Below, one piece after another: positions 51,306 to 63,958 of a stretch of 64,000 nucleotides of DNA; position 1 is the first letter of the stretch; every line of letters begins with the position of its first letter. Source of the DNA: Prostheceraeus crozeri (taxonomy: Eukaryota; Platyhelminthes; Polycladida; Euryleptidae); assembly GCA_907163375.1 (NCBI GenBank), contig CAJQUW010008928.1, forward strand, positions 372,001 to 436,000. Direction: 5' to 3'. The notes below the pieces were generated by a model. It had not been told where the DNA came from and did not search any database. It saw nothing but the letters and a program-made list of their open reading frames with translations. Both the position numbers and the translations under genes were made by a program.

Positions 51306-51324
51306 CATGTGTGATCTTTAACAA
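48309..51324 (-). pseudogene. RT plus restriction-like endonuclease polyprotein, broken
   Basis: Read leftward. An N-terminal polar region (51324-51004) has a frame change near 51000. A basic region (50981-50622) ends at TAG 50621-50619, but the frame continues. RT follows (WKAPGHDKIQAFWVKKL, YRPITCLPTMWKLF, WIDYRKAFDSIPHPW, GIFQGDSLSPLLF, catalytic YIDDLKLY) up to TGA 49748-49746, again with the frame continuing. After the RT thumb come a CCHC-like motif (CRMCKSSDEIVSHTLTRC) and the endonuclease (RRPDIVIIDK, IIDISVPEDRNIT). The last residues lie near 48309. RLE elements have this order. Two nonsense codons and one frameshift prevent function. Confidence 0.8.
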
Positions 51325-51388
51325 TATCTGACTTTTACTTTGTAACGTTTCGTGTTCAATGCTTGATTTTTATTCCTTTGAAATATAC
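51306..51388. repeat. 83-bp flanking duplication, right of RLE element
   Basis: Copy of 48166-48248 with two differences. It extends the target sequence into the flank that continues to 51560. Confidence 0.85.
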
Positions 51389-51560
51389 GACTATTATCAT
51401 TACATTATTATTATTATTAAATATCACGAACATGTGTGATCTAACATGGAAATCCATGCTGTCTCTTTGAAGCAGTCTTTGATGTGACCATAGAAATCCG
51501 ACACTTTGTAATAACAAAGGACTAGAGGACATTGAGAACAAAATTGGGTCGTGGACATGC

Positions 51561-51573
51561 ATTGTCATAACAG
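51561..51573. repeat. 13-bp target duplication, left (ATTGTCATAACAG)
   Basis: Identical to 54589-54601. It flanks the truncated non-LTR element between them. Confidence 0.8.
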
Positions 51574-52964
51574 ATCCTCCTATCTCCATGACAGTGATCG
51601 ATCGTCGGAGTCCTCCCAGTGGCGGTAGCGAAAACAGCGCACCTCCATCCTCTCCGGTCTCTCGTATCTTGTCCACGCTTGGTGGAGCCCATCCATTCCG
51701 TTATGTCGTCAGATATTACCTCCTTGGTCGTCCGCGTCGCCACTTTCCTGGATGATATCCACAGATCACGTCCTTAGCAAGACCACCTCCTCTGCAAGCG
51801 TGCCCGAAATAGGAGAGTTTCTTGCGCTTTACCAGTCCCAACAATTCACGATGTGCTCCGATCTCTCTGAGGACACTTTCGTTCGTGCGCCTGTCACTCC
51901 AACTGATACGTAACTGTCTCCTATACGTCCACATTTCGGCTGCTTCGATTTTTCTTCGATGGACTTCCGTGAGTGACCATGCTTCAGATCCATAAGTCAA
52001 GATAGGCCATATCAAAGGTCTTACAATGTTCAGCTTTACATTCTTACGAATACCACGATTTTTCCAGGTCGGCGTTAGGTCTTGGACGCGCTTCTTTGCC
52101 ATGGCGATGCGGGTTCGCATGTCAATAATACAGTTGCCATTGTCGGTCTTAATGGAGCCTAACTACTTGAACTGTCGTACGCGTTCTATTTCTTCACCAT
52201 TTACCATCATTCTTGTGAATTCTGTTCTCCCAATGACATCCATTTTGTCTTCTTTACATAAAGATTCAGGCATCAGGCTTTTCCGGCATCTTCCACTCTT
52301 TTCAAGGGTTCCGTTGGTTATTTGTCCTTATTGATCAGGATGACCGCATCATCTGCATATCTCAGATCTGATATTAGACGACCACCAGTCGCTATACCGT
52401 ACTCCTCCAAGTCCGGATCCCTCATCACCTGCTCCGTATAGAATGTGAACAGACGAGGAGAAATGACACAGCCTTAGCGTGTTCCTTTCCCAATCTCAAG
52501 CGACTGACTCTTTTCTCCATCCCATCGGATTACAACGCGATGGCCCGTGTACAGGCCTTGAGGCATAGAGATAAGATGTTCAGAGAAACCCATGCCTTTC
52601 ATAATATCAAACAACTGCTTGTAGCTTGGACTGTTAAATGCTTTGGTCTAGTCTATGAAGATCATGGACGTTTGTTCATTCGTGGCTGTTATCTTTTCGA
52701 TCATGACCTTCATCATAACCAACAAGTCCGGGCATCCTTTCCCGCGGCCATCCTTTTCCTTGTCGATAGGCCAATCTCATCTTCCTGCTTGCGCGATAAA
52801 TTTTCAGAAGAATCAGAAGCAACACTTTGCTAGCATGACTTATAAGAGCAATCGTTCTATAGCTTAGCGCAATCGAATCTCGATCCTGTCTTTAAAGGTG
52901 TAAAAAGCTCTTGCCTTCTCCAATCTTCAGGCCACTCGCACGTTTTCCAGACCATGGTGATCAG
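51574..52964 (-). pseudogene. 5'-truncated non-LTR RT remnant carrying a Harbinger insertion
   Basis: Minus strand. A fragmented RT (KAF, RYADDAVILI-like near 52370, through several stops) is followed by an open 3' part at 52120-51716: LNIVRPLIWPILTYGSEAWSL, KIEAAEMWTYRRQLRISW, KLSYFGHACR, KWRRGRPRR. It ends at the 13-bp duplication. Its 5' remnant continues only as 54577-54588 beyond the Harbinger element. It is a different RT lineage from the RLE element beside it. Confidence 0.75.
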
Positions 52965-53308
52965 GGGCTATGATCAATGACTTCTGCTAAATCAGACCTT
53001 CTGATAGCTTAATAGAAATCTTTATCAGAAGGCTTAAACAGCATGAAAATTTTGCTGAGCAATGAAGTGCTGCTAGACCTTCTGCTTGTTAAAGTTTCTT
53101 ATCAGACCCTGCTTGTTAACAGACCCTGTTAAGAAAACTTCATGACGCGTATGATGTGCGTGACACGTCACTCGGTGTCAGACAGATCATGTGACTCACC
53201 TTGACTTGGTTTTTGTCGAATAAGATTGTGGAACAGTCGTCAGGTGACATCCAATTTGCTTGCGTTTGCAAATCCGATCAGTCACAAGATACAGTCAGTA
53301 CAAGAATC

Positions 53309-53880
53309 ATGGACAAAAGTGCAGCTAAAAGGAAACGTGCGCCTGCTTAGAGTAAAGAAGAGAGGGAAACTTTGGTGAAGGAGGTGACGAAAAGAATCAA
53401 GATTATAGACTCACAGCAAAGTAATGAGGTAACAATGAAAGGAAAAAATGCAGCTTACTCAGCGATAACAGATGCCGTAAATCCCAATGGAACTTACATG
53501 AGAAGTGTGAAAGCAGTAAAGGAGAAATGGCAATCAGAAAAAAGCCGTGTGAAGGGAATGCAATCAGAATATGAAAAGAGATTGAAAAAGGGAGCTAAGG
53601 GAACGGGAGGAGGTCCTCCAGTCGTAATCGAAGCTCCTGAGTACGATGACCTTGATTGTGAAATTTTAAGGTTGATTCCACGCAAAACGAGCTCTTCACG
53701 CAAAACGCTTATATTATGAACGAATGCTTATTCAAGTCTCCTGTGATCCAGTCAAACCAGGCACTTCACATTTCCCTCAACCAGCTTATTATGAGTCCCA
53801 ATCAATTAATTCCTATCCATCTGTACCTCAATCTTCCTATGAGCCTCAAGCTCAAAGTTCGTTTCAGGAGTTGTGACATT
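53309..53880 (+). pseudogene. Harbinger Myb/SANT-like DNA-binding protein, broken
   Basis: ATG 53309 opens MDKSAAKRKRAPA, then TAG at 53348-53350. The same frame continues as EERETLVKEVTKRI, then a SANT-like helical region with AVKEKWQSEKSRVKGM and TGGGPP, to 53719. A Pro/Ser/Tyr-rich segment in another frame (VKPGTSHFPQPAYYES) runs to about 53871. In Harbinger elements this protein brings the transposase to the TIRs. Confidence 0.65.
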
Positions 53881-54226
53881 TTATGAGCATTATGAAATTT
53901 ACGAGTTTGTGTTTACGTAATATTATGCAATTCAACAAAATACATTGCTGTTGTGCATACGACGTTTTTCCATATAGAGGTCCATGACCTTCAGTTAGGC
54001 AGGTGGGCTTATATTCAAGCAAAAAAATACAAGACCCAGTTTTTAATCCAGTTCCTCCTCCCTCCAACTCTCTCCATATCAATAGTATATGTGTAGAATA
54101 ATTGTTTTTGTGCTAAAAAAAGCAAACATAAAGCATAAAAGCAAAACCGGTATACAGGTTATTGGTACCGGTATACCGGTGACCGGTTCTAACTCTGGAA
54201 AACATCACAATTTTATCGAATAAACT

Positions 54227-54415
54227 TTATTGAAAATAACATCGCACCACCATTTCACGCCTCGCACTCCCTGTAAACTGTAGCTCGGGAGAAATACTCT
54301 TAGAATGTTTTGGTTCTAAATCCACTCTAATAACGTCAAGGAAGTCATTGAAATCATCCTTGGTGAAGCGATATCGTTCAAAAAAATCACAATCTCTCAA
54401 CATGGATTTTACCAT
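54227..54415 (-). pseudogene. Harbinger transposase N-terminal fragment
   Basis: 62 codons: RDCDFFERYRFTKDDFNDFLDVI, then DLEPK, ISPELQFTGSARREM. This matches the start of PIF/Harbinger transposases. The DDE catalytic part is deleted. Confidence 0.65.
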
Positions 54416-54588
54416 TTGCTAAGCAAACAGAAGCTTGATAGCAAAGTATTGATCACCTCAGTTATCAGCATGATAACAGCGGTTAGATAAATGGAAGCTA
54501 TTGCTCAGTGATCCTCATTAACAGCGGTTGTGAAATAAGCAGAAGCATTAACAGAAGTCATTGATCATAGCCCCAGACGGATCGACGG

Positions 54589-54601
54589 ATTGTCATAACA
54601 G
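54589..54601. repeat. 13-bp target duplication, right (ATTGTCATAACAG)
   Basis: Matches 51561-51573. Beyond it the flank resumes a dispersed repeat also seen at 46690-46815 (TGGCTTGCAGTGGTTGACAATGG versus a similar string). Confidence 0.8.
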
Positions 54602-57600
54602 AGGTACCAAATCATGGTGGCTTGCAGTGGTTGACAATGGATATATCCAATATCATGCAACGAAGGTGCACTTTCAGATATCTATGGTTTAGTGGAACGC
54701 TTACTTTACCAATAGGGCGAAGTGATTTAGTAGACCGACTTCATAGAGTCCACTAATAAATCGAGACGATGTCGCACGCGCAATTGGACGTAACGTTTAT
54801 TGTCTAATGTCCGGTACACAGAATTAGATAACTTGCTCGTTCAGTCTTTGTTGCCTGGATGGGGAGAGTCATATATCACATACTATTGGAAATGGCACAC
54901 ACTCAAACAATAGGCTGTCAACTGGCTTTTGAACACCAGTAGTGGCGTGCGTGCTGTATAGGTTTGACCCGTGAAGAACGAGTTTTGTCCCCTCAGGATT
55001 GACAGTTCTATTTCAAAGTGCAGCAGTAGAAAAAATTTTGCGTCATTGACGCTTTAAGTGCATTTTTGCCGGCATCAAACTCCTCCTCTTTACCAAATCA
55101 ACTGCAGCATTATCGCTTCAAATGCAAATCGAAACAATGAAAGTAATGAAAACGTAGCCTTTTCCTTATTCTTTTAACCTGTAGTGCTACAGGCATTCAA
55201 ATTGCTCATCAAGATTAACTGACAATGTGTGCACATCAAAAACCTGTGTGATTCTTCTTTCTTCCGAACGACTGATCTTTTCCGAAAGACATCATGATTG
55301 TCGAATATGCTGCATTTTCAACTTGTTAAATGGGCCTGAGGGAATGAAATCGGATTGATAACTGATAAGTTGTGGTTGAATTCATGTAATAGGTCCTACA
55401 GAGTGGGCGCAGCATGTCTTTGTCAGTTGCGCTCGTTAAGATAATGATTGAGCTGAGAAGATACTGAAGTGAATGACGGATGTGAATCCTCGGACTAAAC
55501 AGATTAAAGCGTTGGACTGAGCTGATTTACAACTAATTATCATTTTATCTATCAATCGATTATTAATTTTCTGCTCTTCTGTGTCTATAAACCTGCAAAA
55601 CAGATGGATGTAAGTTGTTACATTCAATTACAGCTATTCGTTTTCGTCAATACTCCAATGAATGAAGTCCATATCAGTATTTTATGAAGTATATCGATCA
55701 CGAGATCCATCGACAAATGTGTAATGACTCCTATCCATGGAAGAATTCTTGCCAAGACTTCTTGACCCCTATCAGGAAGATAGAATGTACTTATTCAAAC
55801 CCTTACATGTTAGTTGCTATTCGACTCTTATACGTTTTCCTTCAGTGCTGCGTTATTTAAAAAAAATGAAAACTACAATGAATTCCTTAGTTCGTGATTC
55901 TGTTCAAACGGTAAGAAGCTTGTGAGCTATTCATTCTGATCTCATCAAGCTTCTTGTAAACTTAAGCAGGGGAATTATGATTACGGTATATATATTAATT
56001 ATATTTTTCACATTTTACTGCTTGGTGTTCTTCAGAGAAAACGGTCACTGATAACCTGGTAGTCAATTGATGATCTGGGATAGAGCAAGAACAGGTTCAG
56101 TTAAAAGAATCTCGCGGTTGACTATGCTTTTTAGGTGGTCAGTGACCTTCATGACATTCAGTGAGGTGGTGGAATCGTCAGGTGAACCAATTTTCGTGAA
56201 CCAACCTTCTTTAGTCATGATCGGAAGGACCAACATTTTCGAGAAAACTAGTGTGCAATGATCCGAATTTTTCAAATCTGAAAGAATAGTGGCAATCGAA
56301 GCATTATGATGGAATTTAGAGCAATCCGCATATAAAGCACGACTTTTTTCCTATCTCTGTAAGGTATTAGGAATTCTTTTTTGCCCTATTACTGAATTCC
56401 AGTGTGTGCCATCGTTTTGAATTACTCTGCACTTCTAGGAAACTGAAAAGTTAAACAATCTAATTCATGTGGTCTGGTCACTTTGTGAGCCCGTGTATAT
56501 GCGCCTTTAGGACACTTTCAGATTAGTCATTATGCCCTATAGTTATAGAGATTGAGAGTTGTGATTACTTAAGCACCACAGATTCATGTGCATTCATGAT
56601 TCAGATTACACCACTCATTCATGTAAAAAGTGACTTCTTTTGTGTGATTGCATAAAATGCAGCATGATATTGCCATGCACATGGCAGGCAAACTTTTGTA
56701 ATCTATGTGTTATTCTTGAATATCATATTCTCATTATTCGTTATTTAATCAGGAAGGATAAACTTTTTCAGTTGAGTTAGCTGTTTGGATTAGATTTTCT
56801 GTTTCAATTAGTTTCTGTTAATGTGGTAGCGTCATGCTAATTGATGTAATTACGACTAAGATGACATGTGCATTACAACCAATTACACTGCCTTGCTCAC
56901 TACACACAGAAAACTATATCATGCTGTTAGTCTAATTCGAAAATTAGTTTTACGCTCAAGCGCATTGTTATCATTGAATATATTTGATTTCAGCAGTTTG
57001 ATTGCAAAATTTGATGCGACACAAAGTAGCTTTTTTGTAAGAGCTGAACTCAGTTCCAGTCTAATTTGAAAATAAGTTTTTTTTCATAAATTTGCTCAAT
57101 CTAATTACCTGACTGAGTGCAAAAAGTTTGATGATCGAAACTGACAGCTTTGTTTCAATTTGCGATCAGTCTCAGAAGTTTGATGTTGTAGTGATTCAGG
57201 TCATGAAATAAAATTTATCACTCACAAAAAACAGCATACATGCATGTTGCACTTGTCATCAGCTTCATCGACAATTACACAATATTACATCATGAGTACG
57301 TAATGGCTTTTCAAACCACACTGTAAATTGTAGACGATGAAAACCAACTGATTTGGACAACGAAAGCGAAATAAAAGACGACAATAACAAAATGCTGCAT
57401 CGAGCTTTGACAGTCTATAGTTTACAGTATACAGTATAGGCACAGTGGCGGCGCCACAGTTTCCATACAGTTGTAGATGTTGCGTTAGTCCGCTCTGATA
57501 AAAGGTTATTCAATCTCAATCTCGCTAAGTAGATGCATAAAATTCTGCGATTATATTTGATGTTGTAGGACCTCCCATGCTCCACGGGTGTGAAGATTTT

Positions 57601-58795
57601 GTATTAACTCACAGACTCAGAGTAACCATAATAAACCCGTATGTCATCTGCACTTTCCAAACAATAAAATGGAAAGTGGTAAACTTTGCTGAAGGTCACG
57701 GAATTCCCTTACTGTCGCGTCATGCTCTCAAGTTGCTAATGCATGTTTGAGACTGCTTGAATTTGAAATTAAGTAATATACACACTTTTCCGATAAGACG
57801 ATGTGATGCATACACATCGGTAATACTCGTACAATTGCATAATTTTGTTTCAATCAACTTTGGTCTTACCTATACTCATGTTTGTTATTTAGCGTGCCAT
57901 GCATGAGTTGCAATTGTACATGTATACATATGCATACTAAATGCTGTGCATGTACTAATATTATTTGAACATTTTAATTCAGCTTCTATTTCTCTAATTT
58001 GCACGTCTGTAATATAAAAATGTATTTGTCCTACGCCGTGATTTGTCCATAATATGCGTGCATGCATTAACATTTACATCCTAGGCAATTATCAAATTCC
58101 ATCCCTTCATAGATTTCCTTTAAACGAAATTATATTTCATTCTATTTTATATTCAATCAGTTTCATACTACTTCAATATTAAAATCTCAAGTACCGAATA
58201 GCAATGTGTGCAAACACAGGAATTTACCATTTTAAAAAATTGATCAAATGTTTTCTTGACTTCAGGAATATAGTCTGCTAGAAAAGCTGAATTTTTATGT
58301 AAAACTGCATGTTGACATTTTTGTGAGTCGACACTGCCTACTATACACATGATCTATGGCGTAGAGATAATTGATTAATCCTTATAGACTTTCCGTGATA
58401 ATGTGTCAAATCCCAAATTGTTTTATGTCATACGTGCAATTTTTATTTTCTTGTCTTGACAGTCTGGAGGAAAGCGAAGGCCATGTCATAAGTGAAAAGA
58501 CCTCGAGATCCTTGTTTGATTGATGTAGTTGTGAAATTTGCATCGGATCCAAGGGAAGCGAGCTCATGGCCAAAACTGTCAATTACAGATATTTAATGAC
58601 AGTAATAAATTCTGCTGGGTAATAACATAATAACAGTTTCCATTTGTTCTAATTTGAGTAAGTTACCAATATTGCTTTGCTATCTGAGCAACATTTCATT
58701 CTACCTATTTCTATTTTTGTAATGAGAATCAACATACACGTACATTTAGAATTTAAGCTTTGATAGAATAGTCATCAAAAATAAGTAAAAAAAAT
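54602..58795. other. Intergenic, nothing firm
   Basis: AT-rich with short open frames only. A repeat fragment (GAAGGTGCACTTTCAGATAT, 54663) recurs at 45516. CAGTGGCGGCGCCACAG at 57442-57458 is a perfect short palindrome. Confidence 0.4.
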
Positions 58796-58799
58796 ATTA

Positions 58800-60170
58800 C
58801 TTTCAAGTCTGACGATTTTGCAGCAAGTCTGACGATGCATGCCCAATTTTGCAGCATCTCCGTGCCAAAGATTTTTCAGCTTTATTTGGTTTAAAACGGA
58901 GTATTATTGCTTGTATAAATATCTCTCCGTAAGGACAATGTTGTAGCCGAAAATTACAATTCAATTTGGCGAGGGTTCATGAATTTGGAAGCACACTTTT
59001 GAATAATGATAAAATATAATCCAATTCTCTCGGTCGAGGAAAGCAAGCAATATAGAGCAGAAAAGTACAGTATGAAAAAATTAAATAGCTCAGGAAATAC
59101 CAATGTCTCAATAATGAAATAATATAGGATCGACAACAAGTTATCAGAAGAAAATTACATATGGTATACACATACATCTACGGTACACACATGTACCCTA
59201 AAAATAAGAATATGCCAATGAAATGTATAGACGAATATGAAGCAAGAATTCGTAGTTATCTGTGCGAGATCTTACTATAGGATGCACGCTAAATATTTAG
59301 TAACAGAATACAGATCGAAAAGAAAATACTGAAAATGGCAAAAGCATTCAGCTAAATGTCACATGATATTTTAAGTAAAGATACCATGATTGCCACAATT
59401 CGGATTTGATGCTGTTGCTTGCGGCACTGCTTAACAAAATATTTTTTTCATTTTTTGTATTTACGATGATTATTTTTTTCTTCAAGCAATATGTAGATAG
59501 AAGGATCACATAGGACCGTTCCAATACTTGCACTATGGTATCCCGTTTTGGCGAAAAATCTTGTCACATTGCTTCAACTCAGTGTAACCAAACTTGGGCC
59601 AGGTTTGTGCGCACTTAGCCCTGCTTTCAGTATTGGCACACAACTGATGTGTTCCAGTTTTGCAGCATCTTAATTCTAAAATTCAGTTATAATTAGTTAG
59701 AAAGGCAATATTGTGTTTACAAAGTTCTCTCCACAAGGACAATTTTACATATAGAAAGGCAGTTTAGTTTGATAGGGCTTATGAGCACAAAAATACAATT
59801 GCGGAAAATGATAGGATAAAATCGCTTTCTCTCAGTCGTGGAAAATAAGTAAGTATAATGATAAAAAATCAACAAAAGTTAAGTGCAAAAATACACTGCA
59901 TAGCATTTAAAAATTGAAAAAATATGCATACACATCTTATACAAATGATAGATGTTCTATGAATAAATATTTATAGCTAGAATCCGTTACTGTATGTACG
60001 TACATGCTTAAAAGCAATCACGAAGTAAGCAATGAATAGAAGATTTGAAAGAGAAAAGTGGCAAAAGCATTCACCAAAGTGTCACGAATAGATTAAAAAA
60101 CGATATTCCATCATTGCCACAATGTGGGTTTTACGCCGCTGATCGTGGCAGAGCCTAATATGGTATTCTA
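58800..60170 (+). repeat. Diverged tandem duplication, unit about 800 bp
   Basis: Landmarks recur in the same order in both halves: CTCTCC(G/A)(T/C)AAGGACAAT (58921, 59727), CAATTCTCTCGGTCGAGGAAA / CTTTCTCTCAGTCGTGGAAAA, GGCAAAAGCATTCA (59337, 60061), and ATTGCCACAAT (59390, 60113). No ORF is conserved between halves. Confidence 0.5.
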
Positions 60171-61464
60171 AAATTCGTAGTTGAACAGCGACAGTTTTTT
60201 TGTAGAGTGCAGGCCTGCATAACAGGCCCTTATAACAGGAGCGACTGCAAAGGTCCTCTCTCCTATCCTCTGATAGGTTTCCCGGTCACGATTGAAAAGT
60301 GTCTAGTCACCTTGCCTCAATCTTTTTCAGCACGTAGTCGTTATAGAGGGAATCATTGGTCAGCTTAGCGTGCTTGCATTCATTGACTGTTAGGTTTCAC
60401 ATGCTCACAGGAAATGCTAAAAGAGTGTGGAGCCTCACAAAATAACTCTTTTAGAAATGTCAAGCAACATCGCCTGTTGTGTATTTTTTAAATAATGCAA
60501 CAACTACTTATGAGACTTACTATCATTTTTAAACCCTCTATATTCATCATCCAATACTTAATGAGTAATATGTAATTCACAGAAGCATTTTTGAAGCATT
60601 TAAATGGAAAATATGGTTTATTTGTTCAACATTTATATTTATTTTAAATTTATATTGACATTTACATACTAAGAAATAACAAGAAATCACACTATTTATA
60701 AGAAATTAAGCTCTGGTATATTAGAAGTAGGAAAAGCAAATACATGCACTATCGACATTTGAGGAGTGAGCATGCACCACAAGACCAGAGAATGAATTTC
60801 ATCTGTCAGAAGAAGTTTACAATTCAGAATTTCTCTATACTTCTTAATTCTAATTATTAACTTTAAAATTCAAATTATTTGAAAATGTCTCGATTGATAG
60901 TCACAGTGTAATAGTGTTATCATTTCGTGGCTTTACAACCGCTAGAACACCTGGGAATGCGAATAGTTTGAATGTGAAACTTTTTAATTGAAATTTAAGA
61001 AAATGTATTTCCCCATGCTACTTACAAAATTCAAAAATTAAATTTTCTCGAAAATAGCTGTATGAATTTTTTTAATATTTGCACTTTTTAACTACCCCAA
61101 CTTAATATGTTATAAAAATGTAAACAGTTTTTCCGGAGAATTTTTTCGGGGATAATCGAATGAAGACCCACCGTGGGGGATGTATTAAAAATAGTCACAA
61201 TCGTCAACTACGGAAGACTTTCCTTCTTGAATGCTTGAACGAATGAAGTAGAGGACATCCAGTCTTTCGTCTGATAGGATGCTAAACTTGCTACAAAAAT
61301 AACCAGCATAGACATAGTGGAAGTCTCTCTCTCCGTTTCCACTGAAATAGAAGGAATGTTGAGAATGCAATCGTAATTACATTACATAAGTTGATGAAGA
61401 AATTTTACTTGGTATGATTGCACTATCACTACAGTTACCTTCCGCAGAATTTTTCGGCAACGAT
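60171..61464. other. Intergenic, nothing recognised
   Basis: AT-rich with no supported genes. It ends at the left terminus of the second Polinton copy. Confidence 0.4.
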
Positions 61465-61980
61465 AGTAGTAAGAAAACGGCGAACACCAGATAGCGCAAG
61501 ATGGCCGCCATCGCTGACGTCCCCCCCTCTGGAACGGCAGAGTGTCGTGGTCGGCCGCCGTGGTGCTTCGGGTCTGAGTCCCCCCCCCCTCTGGAACGAT
61601 AGAGTGTCGGTCGTGGTGGACTTGGGCGACCGCCAGGATTAGTCTTGAGGCTATAGTGTGTGATGTTTTTCGTGCAATCTGCTGAATGTTGGGTTGTAAA
61701 ATGGGTTGTTTCGAGTGGAAGGAGTGGTCGGATGAGAAAACGGAGGTCGGATTCGTATTCAGCGTGAAATTCTGCATCGGTATGGTGAGTTTCAAGGCAA
61801 TCGGTGAGAAAAAATTTTCAACATTTTTCGAAAAACGACAGAGTTAGAATTTGGGACGTTTTGGTGTGTAGCGTCAAAACGAAGCATCGGATGAGAAAAC
61901 GGAGGTCAGATTCGGATTCAGCGTGAAATTCTGCATCGCTATGGTGAGTTTCAAGTCAATCGGAGAGAAAAAATTTTCGG

Positions 61981-62720
61981 CTGACGTCCCCCCCCCTCTG
62001 GACAGCTTGCTTCGATTTTGGCTTCCAGTGGACGGATTTTGTCGTGCGATAGCTCGTTTGAAAGCTAAGAGTGAGACAAATTCAGTGAAAGAATCGGCTT
62101 GTTCCTATCTGTCTTCGTTCAAAAGTTAGAGCGGTTACAAGATTTTAGGTCGGAGCTCGCTCACCTGAAAAAATCCTAAGTGTCAGAGTGACTTTGTATG
62201 GGTAAAATTTTGAAAATTTTCCAAAGTGTGGAATTTCGACCTGCGACCGCCACCAAAACATTTTTCATCAAATTTTGAAATTTCACTGACGTCCCCCCCC
62301 CTCTGGACAGCTTGCTTCGATTTTGGCTTCCAGTGGACGGATTTTGTCGTGCGATAGCTCGTTTGAAAGCTAAGAGTGAGACAAATTCAGTGAAAGAATC
62401 GGCTTGTTCCTATCTGTCTTCGTTCAAAAGTTAGAGCGGTTACAAGATTTTAGGTCGGAGCTCGCTTACCTGAAAAAATCCTAAGTGTCAGAGTGACTTT
62501 GTATGGGTAAAATTTTGAAAATTTTCCAAAGTGTGGAATTTCGACCTGGGACCGTCACCAAAACATTTTTCATCAAATTTTGAAATTTCACTGACGCCCC
62601 CCCCCTCTGGACAGCTTGCTTCGATTTTGGCTTCCAGTGGACGGATTTTGTCGTGCGATAGCTCGTTTGAAAGCTAAGAGTGAGACAAATTCAGTGAAAG
62701 AATCGGCTTGTTCCTATCTG
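61981..62720 (+). repeat. Tandem subterminal repeats, unit about 305 bp, three copies
   Basis: CTGACG(T)CCCCCCC...CTCTGGACAG begins units at about 61980, 62287 and 62593. Units 1 and 2 include the GAAAAAATCCTAAGTGTCAG block also found in the TIR. Unit 3 passes into the promoter region. Confidence 0.85.
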
Positions 62721-62872
62721 TCTTCGTTTAGATGTGAGACGCCATTTAAGATTTTGGGACATTGGCGAAAAACGACAGAGTTAGAATTTTGGACGTTTTG
62801 GGCTGTAGCACCAAAACGAAGGCTCGGATGGGTAAACGGAGGCCAGATTTGGAATCAGCTTGATGTTATTGT

Positions 62873-62920
62873 CCAATGAGGATCATCATCCAATGAGAAT
62901 CAAGCATTTCTTTATAAATA
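62873..62920 (+). promoter_or_regulatory. Early-type promoter of second copy
   Basis: CCAAT at 62873 and 62890 and TTTATAAATA at 62911, with the same spacing as 3013-3060. Confidence 0.8.
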
Positions 62921-63022
62921 GCGAGCCTTCCACAGTGAGAATCATTCCATCGTTGAATCACACGAGTGACGGACGCACATTTTCTCTCTCTCTCTAGTTC
63001 CCTGTTCTATTATCCAACTAAA

Positions 63023-63798
63023 ATGGTAAGTCGCTACTTCCCTCCCTCTCCTCCCTTGAACGTAAACTTAATACAATCTTTTTTCATTTTCAGGCATCTA
63101 CTCCATCTGCTGCACTAGTAGGACAAAATGGCGGTCAAACGTTACAAGGTTCGCTACGGTCAGATCATCTACAACTGAGGCCAGTGGAAGAAACATCCAA
63201 GGTACATAATCCTACACCGCTACAGCGTAAATTTAAACAAGCCTTGCGTTATGATGATCATAGCGTAGTACTCCAAACGGGAATGCTCCCTTCCACGGAT
63301 GTCAAGATAATGCACAATCAGTATGGGGACTACATACTGATCCCCGTGAGTCCGTACATTCGCCACCAACTTGATATTATTGAGGAGTACGTGACATTAA
63401 ATATGGACATTCCTACTCCTCTTGCTCAAGAGTGGAAGGCGAGAGATGACAAGGATACTCCCTATAGAAAGATTTGGGATGGTAATCACATTTGCCTACC
63501 GGTATCACATTGGTGTACTTACTATAAGAAGGATGGAGATCATTCAATACCCATCAGATGTGATGAGCTCGGAGAAGGTACTTGGGATATCCTTTTCAAA
63601 GTGAATGGGCTATATTATGGTCGACACAAGGATAATAAAATAGCCTCTCTCTCCATGCATATGGAATCCATCCTATATATTCCGAAACCACCCAACGTGG
63701 ACGACATAATTGATCAAATCCTTAACAGCAGTGGTACGAAGCGCAAGTCGGAGAAGAATGCTACATCAAAACGCAAATCAAAGAAGGAGAATTACTAG
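63023..63798 (+). CDS. Spliced early basic protein, second copy
   Basis: ATG-only exon 63023-63025, intron 63026-63093 (68 nt, GTAAGT...TTTTCAG), exon 63094-63798. The 235-aa product differs from the 3159 gene at about ten positions (for example Val/Ala, Gly/Ser and Glu/Asp changes) with no frame break. The intron differs in length by one base and keeps both splice sites. Function unknown, as for its homolog. Confidence 0.78.
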
Positions 63799-63832
63799 TC
63801 CTTTCCTAACTCTACCCTATGACAATTCGCTT

Positions 63833-63958
63833 ATGTGGTTTGAGTGTCGTAGACGTGGTCTTATTAGATACATTTTACTTCTTCGTTGCCATCATATCAT
63901 TTGTGTATTTTGTCGTGAAAAGCATCGATGTAATTCTTCATTTTGTAATATGTTATAG
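63833..63958 (+). pseudogene. RING-like protein, second copy, first Cys ligand lost
   Basis: Same frame and stop as 3968-4093, but the codon after the ATG is TGG, so the first zinc ligand is Trp. The remaining Cys/His spacing is unchanged. An acceptor (GTTTTAG) followed by GCTTCTAT at the window edge is the start of the exonuclease exon. Confidence 0.5.

Larger units (their letters stand above)
52965..54573. mobile_element. PIF/Harbinger-type DNA transposon, deleted, 1.61 kb
   Basis: Inverted ends GGGCTATGATCAATGACTTC (52965) and its inverse ending at 54573, with a 3-bp duplication CAG (52962-52964 and 54574-54576). It encodes a Myb/SANT-like protein and a short transposase fragment, the two-gene plan of Harbinger. 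Most of the transposase is missing. Confidence 0.8.
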
